A stretch of 6,451 nt of DNA from an uncultured Porphyromonadaceae bacterium (GTDB taxonomy: Bacteria > Bacteroidota > Bacteroidia > Bacteroidales > Muribaculaceae), in NCBI GenBank assembly GCA_905193395.1, contig CAJJOO010000088.1, positions 1-6,451 on the forward strand, given 5' to 3'. Each line of letters opens with the position of its first letter. Positions within the stretch are counted from its first letter, which is position 1. Position numbers and translations under genes: made by a program. The notes under the pieces are model-generated. The model made no database searches, was not told the DNA's origin, and was given only the letters and a program-made list of their open reading frames with translations. Shown piece by piece: positions 1 through 5,390 of this stretch.

Positions 1-8
1 CCGCGTCC
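1..8 (-). repeat. Edge fragment of a REP-like hairpin
   Basis: The first eight bases, CCGCGTCC, match the right arm of the REP-like hairpins at 64-83 and 511-530. The left arm, if present, lies outside the window. The following bases (GCGCGATTA) do not match the CTAC seen next to the good copies, so this may be a diverged copy or a chance match. Confidence 0.35.
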
Positions 9-46
9 GCGCGATTATTGGTATTTAGTTCAGCGTAAGATTAGGA

Positions 47-100
47 ATTACCGTCGACTCAGTGGACGCGGCAGGCCGCGTCCCTACATCCTCTGCGGCA
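47..100 (-). repeat. 54-bp REP unit, copy downstream of the transposase gene
   Basis: This stretch aligns without gaps to 494-547 inside the transposase gene, with 48 of 54 positions identical by hand count; mismatches fall at 48, 54, 58, 61, 90 and 91. It contains the full 20-nt hairpin at 64-83 and the adjacent GTAG guide. Identity extends well beyond the palindrome, so the two copies probably share a recent origin rather than being chance hairpins. Confidence 0.75.
64..87 (-). repeat. REP-like hairpin with GTAG guide (copy 1)
   Basis: Bases 64-83 form a perfect inverted repeat, GGACGCGGC-AG-GCCGCGTCC, with 9-bp arms and a 2-nt centre. On the minus strand, the strand of the neighbouring transposase, bases 87-84 read GTAG immediately 5' of the stem. 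GTAG directly 5' of a GC-rich hairpin is the known form of REP sequences that RAYT proteins bind and cut in enterobacteria. The element lies about 85 bp past the transposase stop codon. It has no T-tract, so it is not a standard terminator, although it could still stabilise the 3' end of the mRNA. Confidence 0.75.
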
Positions 101-114
101 GGCCGCGTCCGTAC
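95..114 (-). repeat. REP-like hairpin, degenerate tandem copy (copy 2)
   Basis: Bases 95-118 repeat 68-91 at a 27-bp offset with 22 of 24 identities, so copies 1 and 2 are tandem and in the same orientation. Only the inner 5 bp of the stem (GCGGC/GCCGC, 95-99 and 102-106) can pair, because the outer left arm is replaced by TCT. The guide on the minus strand reads GTAC instead of GTAG. This is probably a decayed REP. Confidence 0.6.
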
Positions 115-171
115 AACCCGGCTGGGGTTGATGCTGCGGCGTTCTTTGGCGACGTTTCCCATCTTTATGGC

Positions 172-849
172 TCATTCCGGACTGTGGTAACAATCACGAT
201 GCCAGAGGTATACGTTGTTGTCTACGTATTGCATGATTTGTTGATATGCCCGTTGATTGCGTATTATGTGGTCATGAAAGCGGGGTTGCCAACATGAACC
301 GGATATAATGCCTTCAGCGCGGGCAGTACGGGTTACTGCGGCCTTCATGGAGCCGATTGCTACTGATAATTTGGAATTATGATGAAAATCAGCGATTTCA
401 CCTTCGTGATCAGATGGTTTCAGACAACCGAGATTGCGGGCTTTTGGTTGATTGGGTATTACATTTGATTCGGTGGACGCGGATTTGGAGGATAATACCG
501 ACGATTCGGTGGACGCGGCAGGCCGCGTCCCTACATTTTCTGCGGCATGCGGGTCGGGTTCCGGTGTGGAATATGGGCCGATGGGACCGATGGAGGTTAT
601 CGGGCCTATTGAGAGGATCAAATGAACGTGGTTTGGCATTACCACGTAATTGTGGATTTCAATTTCGGGAGTGTGTCTGTGGATGGAATTTATATTTTGT
701 CGGACAATAGCCCCCAAACGGCTATCGTGCATTTCTCCGTTTCGTATCGTGCCGAAGATATTCTTTGTGTCTTTTGCACAAATAGTTACGAAAAATACGC
801 CAACGTTGTAGTCGTGCCAGAAAGCCCGAAATGCGTGACGGTCAGCCAC
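172..849 (-). CDS. REP-associated tyrosine transposase (RAYT, Y1 HUH family)
   Basis: This 225-residue protein belongs to the IS200-like Y1 transposase superfamily, single-strand DNA endonucleases that cut near hairpins and form a 5'-phosphotyrosine link. The N-terminal fold is seen at WHDYN (11-15) and FFVTICAKD (19-27). MPNHVHLIL (71-79) holds the metal-binding HVH pair (His74, His76). WQPRFHDHIIRN (187-198) is the C-terminal signature of the Bacteroidetes branch, and Tyr208 in QYVDNN is the likely nucleophile. The start is a GTG at 849; the frame is closed by TAG at 865-867 and no other good start exists, so the N-terminus is slightly uncertain. Residues about 80-137 are an unusual repetitive linker, part of it encoded by a REP copy. 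Base composition is lower in G+C than the neighbours (25 of 60 in 181-240 against 41 of 60 in 2041-2100), suggesting transfer. REP hairpins lie just downstream. RAYTs are usually single-copy domesticated genes rather than active insertion sequences. Confidence 0.88.
   Translation of the reverse strand: MADRHAFRAFWHDYNVGVFFVTICAKDTKNIFGTIRNGEMHDSRLGAIVRQNINSIHRHTPEIEIHNYVVMPNHVHLILSIGPITSIGPIGPYSTPEPDPHAAENVGTRPAASTESSVLSSKSASTESNVIPNQPKARNLGCLKPSDHEGEIADFHHNSKLSVAIGSMKAAVTRTARAEGIISGSCWQPRFHDHIIRNQRAYQQIMQYVDNNVYLWHRDCYHSPE
467..482 (-). repeat. Half REP copy inside the transposase gene
   Basis: The 16 bases GATTCGGTGGACGCGG recur exactly at 503-518, 36 bp away. This copy carries the flank and most of the left hairpin arm, then diverges (ATTTGG) before the palindrome centre, so it cannot form the hairpin. 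The 36-bp period equals 12 codons and gives a protein repeat beginning STES at residues 113 and 125. Confidence 0.7.
494..547 (-). repeat. Full REP unit embedded in the transposase coding sequence
   Basis: This is the partner of the 47-100 copy (48 of 54 identical). The perfect 20-nt hairpin is at 511-530, and CTAC at 531-534 gives GTAG directly 5' of the stem on the coding strand. It is translated in frame as residues about 101-119, between the HVH motif and the tyrosine helix, without breaking the reading frame. The hairpin would also form in the transposase mRNA. Confidence 0.75.
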
Positions 850-855
850 CTGTTT

Positions 856-867
856 TAGCGGCCGCTA
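856..867. repeat. 12-bp perfect palindrome before the transposase start
   Basis: TAGCGGCCGCTA is self-complementary over 12 bases and ends 7 bp upstream of the GTG start of the transposase, in the 31-bp gap after the SIMPL gene. It supplies the in-frame TAG that limits the transposase N-terminus. With no central loop it is more likely a dimer-protein site or chance than a stable RNA hairpin, and no T-run follows that would make it a terminator. Confidence 0.35.
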
Positions 868-880
868 TCCGGCGGCGCGG

Positions 881-1585
881 TTAGTTTTTGAGTTCGTAGG
901 TGATGGAGGTGACGACGCGGACGTTTTTCTTGTAGGGAGTGTACTGGTCGCGGTCTTCGATGGTGAACTGGCCCTGTGAGGCGGTGACAATTTTGCCTAA
1001 CTGGCTGTGGGAGTCGTCGGCAAAGCGTGTTGCGGCCTCGCGGGCGTTGGCAGTGGCCTCGGTGATCATTTCGGGTTTGATTTCGTTGAGGCCGGTGAAC
1101 TGGTAGGTTGTGGTGTAGTTGTAGTCGCCGGCTACGACGGCGATGCCTTCGCGCATGAGTTGGGGCTGAAGGTCGATGAGCCGGCGCACGAGGTCCACTT
1201 TCTTGGAATTCACCACGATGACGTTGGTGACAAGGTAGCGCTGGCGGATGTCGGAGGTGTTGTAGGATTGGGCTTCGCGGTCCTCGACCTGGGGCGGATT
1301 GATTGAGAATTCATCGTCCTGGAGGCCGTTGTCCTTGAGGAATTTGACGATACGGTCGTTGGAGGCCTGGATGCGGTTGTAGATTGCGGGGAGGTCGTTG
1401 CCGAGTTCCTTTGTGACGATTGGCCAGGTGACGAGGTCGGCGTTAACTTCGCGTTCGCTGAGTCCGCGTACGGTTACCTGGCGGCCGCGGTTTGCGATGT
1501 TGTCGATTCCGCCTTTGATGCAGAGTCCGAGCATCAGGAGTCCGAGGGCGATGATAGCGCCGGTGATGATTTTGCTTTTGTCCAT
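881..1585 (-). CDS. SIMPL (DUF541, YggE-like) membrane-anchored protein
   Basis: This 234-residue protein has an N-terminal hydrophobic segment at about 6-27, preceded by lysines (MDKSK), so it is probably anchored in the inner membrane with its domain in the periplasm. Cys22 does not sit in a good lipobox because the residue before it is Leu, so a lipoprotein is unlikely. The SIMPL/DUF541 domain spans about 36-232. It opens with VTVRGLSEREVNADLVTWPI and continues with the characteristic FLKDNGLQDDEF segment (82-93) and the A-rich helix ATANAREAATRFADDS (177-192). Family members include E. coli YggE, linked to oxidative-stress tolerance, and a signalling-associated mouse protein; the biochemical role is not settled. 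The ATG at 1585 lies 42 bp after the stop of the upstream glycosyltransferase gene and has no Shine-Dalgarno. The gene may be co-transcribed with the cluster, but nothing links it to glycan synthesis. Confidence 0.9.
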   Translation of the reverse strand: MDKSKIITGAIIALGLLMLGLCIKGGIDNIANRGRQVTVRGLSEREVNADLVTWPIVTKELGNDLPAIYNRIQASNDRIVKFLKDNGLQDDEFSINPPQVEDREAQSYNTSDIRQRYLVTNVIVVNSKKVDLVRRLIDLQPQLMREGIAVVAGDYNYTTTYQFTGLNEIKPEMITEATANAREAATRFADDSHSQLGKIVTASQGQFTIEDRDQYTPYKKNVRVVTSITYELKN

Positions 1586-1627
1586 GTCTTGGGTTGGTTA
1601 TCGGGGTTTAGAAAAAGAGATTCGGGG

Positions 1628-2848
1628 TCAGCGGGCGATGCGGCCGAGGAGGTCGATATAGCGCGCGGCCACGGTTTCGTAAGAATAACGTGCGGCGGCG
1701 CCGAGAAGTTGTGTGCGGTCCAGCGGGCGTTCGAGGGCGAGGCGCAGGGCGTCGCCCAGGGGGCGGATTCTCGGGCCGGCGGCATAGCCGGTGATGCCGT
1801 CGTCGATGATGTCGCTGCGGCCGTCGTGGACGTAGGCGACGGGGACGGCACCGAGGGTCTGGCCTTCGAGCAGGGTTGCGCCGAAGGATTCGTAGCGCGA
1901 GGAGGAGAGTACGGCGGAGGCGTAGGCGAAGATTGAGCGCAGACGGGCGGCGTCGTAGACGGGGCCGGTCTGCACGAAGGGAATCTCGAGGCGGCCGAGG
2001 ACGGAACTGTCTCGGATGTCGCCGACGAAAACGGCCACGGCGTCGGTGCCGGCCAGGGCATTGAGGGCCTCGACGGCGTCGGGAAGGTTTTTGACGGGGT
2101 CGTCGAGGCGTGCGGCGCACATTACGACGAGGCGTCCGGCGGCAGGGAGGCCTGCCTCGGCGCGTGTCATCGAGGGGGCGTCGGAGAGTTGCGAGACGGG
2201 CATCGGGCAGTGGATCACCTCGACGGGGAAGTTGCGCGTGAGGGCGGATTTCGCGGCCAGGTCGGCGAGCCAGCGGCTGACGGCGACGAAATGGATGGGC
2301 GAGCCGGAGTATAGCGCGGTCTTGCGGGCAAAGGTCGTGGCGGAGAGGTCGGCGGCCCCGGCGGCGGAGTGGAGCAGCGGGCAGCAGCCGCAGGCGTCGG
2401 TGTAGCGGGTGCAGGTGCCGGCATGGTGGCAGACGCCGGTGAGGTTCCACATGTCGTGCATGGTCCAGACGGTTGGCTTGGCGCGGGCTATGAGGCCTAT
2501 TTCGTCGAGCGAGAGCATGCCCTGGTTCACCCAGTTGAGGATGATGGCGTCGGCACCGGTCACCAGGGGGTGGCGGTGGAGCGGCAGACCGACATCGGCG
2601 ATAGAGACCTTGAAAAGGTCGTCGCGGTTGAAGCCGTTGTGGGTGAAGATGCGGAGGTGCTCCCGCAGGAAGGGGACGGCGGTGGCGAAGCGGCCGGCGG
2701 CACGGACCACGTGTGGAGAATCCGAGGCACGGCGGGCGACGAGCATCCGGGCGTCGACTCCGGCGAGGCGGAGGGCTTCCATGAGGCGGAAGGTGACGAC
2801 GGAGGCGCCGCCGAGGGTGTCGCTATGGTTTATGAGGGTGACTTTCAT
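1628..2848 (-). CDS. Glycosyltransferase, GT4-type (GT-B fold)
   Basis: This 406-residue glycosyltransferase probably transfers a sugar from a nucleotide donor onto a growing surface polysaccharide or LPS at the cytoplasmic face. The N-terminal Rossmann half starts with MKVTLINHSDTLGGASVVTF, whose GGA loop (13-15) contacts the acceptor or donor in this family. WTMHDMWNLTGVCHH (128-142) is the signature of the WcaC-like branch. The C-terminal donor half has CAARLDDPVKNL (244-255) and an E-x7-E motif (Glu320 to Glu328, ESFGATLLE). Cys140, 146, 153, 155 and 156 form a cluster. The open frame extends upstream to an ATG at 2962, but the ATG at 2848 begins the first beta strand and overlaps the flippase stop as ATGA, so 2848 is chosen; translation is probably coupled. 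Donor and acceptor sugars cannot be read from the sequence. Confidence 0.9.
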   Translation of the reverse strand: MKVTLINHSDTLGGASVVTFRLMEALRLAGVDARMLVARRASDSPHVVRAAGRFATAVPFLREHLRIFTHNGFNRDDLFKVSIADVGLPLHRHPLVTGADAIILNWVNQGMLSLDEIGLIARAKPTVWTMHDMWNLTGVCHHAGTCTRYTDACGCCPLLHSAAGAADLSATTFARKTALYSGSPIHFVAVSRWLADLAAKSALTRNFPVEVIHCPMPVSQLSDAPSMTRAEAGLPAAGRLVVMCAARLDDPVKNLPDAVEALNALAGTDAVAVFVGDIRDSSVLGRLEIPFVQTGPVYDAARLRSIFAYASAVLSSSRYESFGATLLEGQTLGAVPVAYVHDGRSDIIDDGITGYAAGPRIRPLGDALRLALERPLDRTQLLGAAARYSYETVAARYIDLLGRIAR

Positions 2849-4332
2849 TTGCGTGAGAGTGCCGAGAAAGGCGCGGGCAAGGGGATATGCTCGCGGCGGA
2901 TGATGACAAGGACGAATCCGGCGAGGATGAAGAAGCGGATTATGTAGTTGGCCAGCGGCCATGGGGTGAGGCAGTACATGCCGATGACGTAGAGGACGGC
3001 CGCGATGGCAAAGTAGGTGAGGATGCGTCCAGTCTCGTAGCCGATGGGGTATTTGGCGCGGCCGACGAAATAGGATGTCACCATCATCACGCCGTATGAG
3101 GCGAAGGCGGCCCAGGCGCAGCCCATATAGCCGAAGCGTGGCACCAGAAGGATGTTGAGGACGACGGTGACGGCGAGGCCCAGGAGCGAGAAGTACATGC
3201 CCCAGACGGTGCGGTCGGTGAGTTTATACCACAGGGAGAGGTTGAAGAAGATGCCGAAGAAGAGTTCGGCCATCATGACGACAGGGACTACGGCGAGGCC
3301 GCTGAAATATTTCGGTGAGATGAAATAGCGCAGGAAATCAAGGTAGAACATCACGCCCATAAACAGGAGCAGGGCGCAGAGGACGAAGTATTTCATTGCG
3401 TCGCAGTAGGCCTGATTGCGGTTGTTGCCGCTTTCCTTGTTGCGGGCGAAGATGAAGGGTTCGTAGGCGAAGCGGAAGGCCTGGATGAACATCACCATTA
3501 CGATGGCAATCTTGTAGTTCGCACCGTAGATGCCGAGGCCGTCCATGGCGTCGGCACCGGCCAGGTGGGGGTAGAGAATCTTGTCGATGGTCTGGTTCAT
3601 GACGCCGGCGACGCCGAGGACCAGCAGGGGCGCGGAGTAGCGGAGCATCTCGGACCACAGGCGGCGGTTGAAGCGCCAGGGGAAACCGCGGAGTTCCGGA
3701 ATCATCATCACGAAGTTGGCGATGGAGGCGATGAGGTTGGCCAGGAAAATATATCCGATGCCGAAGGAGGGGTCGTAGAACCAACTGATGGTGGCGGGCG
3801 CGGCGCGGTAGATGACAGGGCAGAGGAGGATGAAGAAGAGGTTGAGGCCGATGTTGAGGCCGATGTTGATGAGACGGAGGGTGGCGAAGCGCAGAGGGCG
3901 CTTGGTGTAGCGGAGGTAACTGAACGGTATTGCGAGGAAGGCGTCGATGGCGACGCAGACGGCCATCATCATGATGAACGAGGGGTGTGCGGAACATTCC
4001 ATCGCGGCCGCGGCGGGGCGCAGGAAGATGGCCATGAGCACGACGAATAAAGATGAGGTGACACCCAGGGAGATGAGTGAGGTGGAGTAGACCTCCATGG
4101 GGTCGGACCAGCGTTCGTGGTTGGCGAAGCGGAAGAAACCGGTCTCCATGCCGTAGGTGAGGATGATGAGGACGAGGGCGACGACGGAATATATGAGTGT
4201 CACAAGACCGTATTCGGGCGGAGCAAAGGTGATGGTATATAAAGGTACGAGGCACCAGTTGAGGAAGCGCCCGACGATTGAACTTATGCCGTAGATGGCC
4301 GTGTCTTTGGCCAGAGATCTGATTCCTGCCAT
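2845..4332 (-). CDS. Polysaccharide flippase, MOP superfamily (Wzx-like)
   Basis: This 495-residue integral membrane protein has about 14 hydrophobic segments, roughly at 12-34, 42-60, 86-105, 117-140, 155-175, 190-212, 231-250, 272-296, 314-335, 345-367, 378-397, 402-424, 437-455 and 461-478. The opening SLAKDTAIYGISSIVGRFLNW and the conserved PEYG (39-42) in the first loop are typical of the polysaccharide-transporter (PST) branch. The NYKIAIVMVMFIQAFRFAYEPF region (272-293) fits the start of the second half. Such proteins move undecaprenyl-linked sugar units across the inner membrane. The start ATG lies 37 bp after the ruvB stop, and the end overlaps the GT4 start by 4 bp. The pairing with glycosyltransferases supports a glycan-export role. 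The exact substrate is unknown, and no polymerase (Wzy) or ligase is visible in the window. Confidence 0.9.
   Translation of the reverse strand: MAGIRSLAKDTAIYGISSIVGRFLNWCLVPLYTITFAPPEYGLVTLIYSVVALVLIILTYGMETGFFRFANHERWSDPMEVYSTSLISLGVTSSLFVVLMAIFLRPAAAAMECSAHPSFIMMMAVCVAIDAFLAIPFSYLRYTKRPLRFATLRLINIGLNIGLNLFFILLCPVIYRAAPATISWFYDPSFGIGYIFLANLIASIANFVMMIPELRGFPWRFNRRLWSEMLRYSAPLLVLGVAGVMNQTIDKILYPHLAGADAMDGLGIYGANYKIAIVMVMFIQAFRFAYEPFIFARNKESGNNRNQAYCDAMKYFVLCALLLFMGVMFYLDFLRYFISPKYFSGLAVVPVVMMAELFFGIFFNLSLWYKLTDRTVWGMYFSLLGLAVTVVLNILLVPRFGYMGCAWAAFASYGVMMVTSYFVGRAKYPIGYETGRILTYFAIAAVLYVIGMYCLTPWPLANYIIRFFILAGFVLVIIRREHIPLPAPFSALSRK
3842..3865 (-). repeat. 12-bp perfect tandem duplication in the flippase gene
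   Basis: TTGAGGCCGATG occurs twice back to back. On the coding strand it adds a four-residue repeat, read as NIGLNIGLN at residues 156-164 in a membrane segment. The repeat is in frame, so a gain or loss of one unit by slippage would change the helix by four residues without ending the protein. Confidence 0.6.
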
Positions 4333-4369
4333 GATAATGGATGAATGGTTGGTGGGGGTGTGGACGAGG

Positions 4370-5389
4370 TCAACCGAAGAGGCCGAGGTCGGAATTGCGG
4401 CGCGCGCCGAGGTGTTCGTAGGCCAGGGGTGTGACTTCGCGGCCGCGGGGAGTGCGGCGGATGAAGCCCTCCTTGATGAGGTAAGGCTCGTAGACCTCCT
4501 CGATGGTACCGGGGTCCTCGCCGAGGGCTGTGGCGATGGTGGAGAGGCCGACGGGGCCGCCGCGGAATTTGGTTATAATGGTGTTGAGGAGGCGGTTGTC
4601 GACGCGGTCGAGGCCATAGCGGTCGATATTGAGGGCTTCGAGGGCGAAGCGGGCGATGGCGAGGTCGATGCGGCCGTCGCCCTTGACCTGGGCGAAGTCG
4701 CGTACGCGGCGCAGCAGCGAGTTGGCGATACGGGGGGTGCCGCGGCTGCGGAGTGCGATTTCGCCGGCTGCCTCGGGGGAACATTCGACGTGGAGCAGGG
4801 ACGCGCTGCGGAGGATGATGCGCTGCAGGACATCGTGGTTGTAATATTCCAGATGTGCGTTGATGCCGAAGCGGGCGCGGAGGGGGGCGGTGAGGAGGCC
4901 GCTGCGGGTTGTGGCGCCGACCAGGGTGAAGGGACTGAGGGATAACTGGACGCTGCGGGCGCCGGGACCCTTGTCAATCATGATGTCGATGCGGTAGTCC
5001 TCCATTGCGGAATAGAGGTATTCCTCGACGACGCGGCTGAGACGGTGGATTTCGTCGATGAAGAGGACGTCGTTCTCCTCGAGGGATGTGAGGATGCCCG
5101 CGAGGTCGCCGGGCTTGTCGAGTACGGGCCCGGAGGTGATTTTGAAGCCGACGCCGAGTTCGTTGGCGATGATTCCGGCGAGGGTGGTCTTTCCGAGGCC
5201 GGGAGGGCCGTAAAGGAGGAGGTGGTCGAGTGCCTCGTGCCTCATCCGCGCGGCTGCGACGAAGATGCGGAGGTTCTCGACGATTTTCTCCTGGCCGTTG
5301 AAAGATTCGAAGCGGCCGGGGCGGAGCGCCTTCTCGACGTCGCCGTCGGAGGAGTTTGATTCGTTGCGTATGTCAAAGTCTTCGGCCAT
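4370..5389 (-). CDS. ruvB: Holliday junction branch migration helicase RuvB
   Basis: RuvB is the hexameric AAA+ motor that, with RuvA, drives branch migration of Holliday junctions for RuvC resolution in recombination and repair. The 339-residue product is full length and all key motifs are intact: Walker [10 protein letters not shown] (61-69), Walker B with DEIH (112-115), sensor 1 GATTR (158-162), the probable arginine finger Arg173 in LRARFG, sensor 2 [18 protein letters not shown] (216-233), and the C-terminal winged helix ending in RTPRGR (312-317). The frame opens at 5431, but the ATG at 5389 gives the usual Bacteroidetes start MAEDFDIR and leaves a 1-bp gap after the GT9 stop (TGA-A-ATG), so 5389 is chosen. 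No Shine-Dalgarno is visible, and coupling to GT9 translation is likely. Neither ruvA nor ruvC is adjacent, as is usual outside the proteobacterial ruvAB operon. Confidence 0.98.
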   Translation of the reverse strand: MAEDFDIRNESNSSDGDVEKALRPGRFESFNGQEKIVENLRIFVAAARMRHEALDHLLLYGPPGLGKTTLAGIIANELGVGFKITSGPVLDKPGDLAGILTSLEENDVLFIDEIHRLSRVVEEYLYSAMEDYRIDIMIDKGPGARSVQLSLSPFTLVGATTRSGLLTAPLRARFGINAHLEYYNHDVLQRIILRSASLLHVECSPEAAGEIALRSRGTPRIANSLLRRVRDFAQVKGDGRIDLAIARFALEALNIDRYGLDRVDNRLLNTIITKFRGGPVGLSTIATALGEDPGTIEEVYEPYLIKEGFIRRTPRGREVTPLAYEHLGARRNSDLGLFG

Positions 5390-5390
5390 T

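Noticed and set aside
64..83. Hairpin as a rho-independent terminator for the transposase
   Set aside because: The stem is strong, but no T-run follows it on the minus strand, and the same hairpin occurs inside a coding region.
47..118. CRISPR array
   Set aside because: Only two tandem copies at a 27-bp period with no spacer-sized unique sequence, and no cas genes.
1515..1525. Lipoprotein signal at Cys22 of the SIMPL protein
   Set aside because: The residue before the cysteine is Leu, and the sequence lacks the small residue needed at that place; a plain membrane anchor fits better.
1608..2450. 280-residue minus-strand frame within the GT4 gene
   Set aside because: The product is mostly Arg and Pro, the usual shadow of a G+C-rich gene in another frame, while the overlapping GT4 frame has clear motifs.
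2849..2962. Extra 38 N-terminal residues for the GT4 protein
   Set aside because: This part overlaps the flippase coding end, is rich in Arg, Pro and His, and precedes the canonical first beta strand. The ATGA overlap at 2848 is the better start.
4295..4945. Long plus-strand open frame opposite ruvB, and similar ones opposite the flippase, GT4 and SIMPL genes
   Set aside because: The translations are low-complexity (rich in Gly, Ala, Glu, Val or Arg, Pro) and mirror the G+C-rich third positions of the real minus-strand genes. No family motif is seen.
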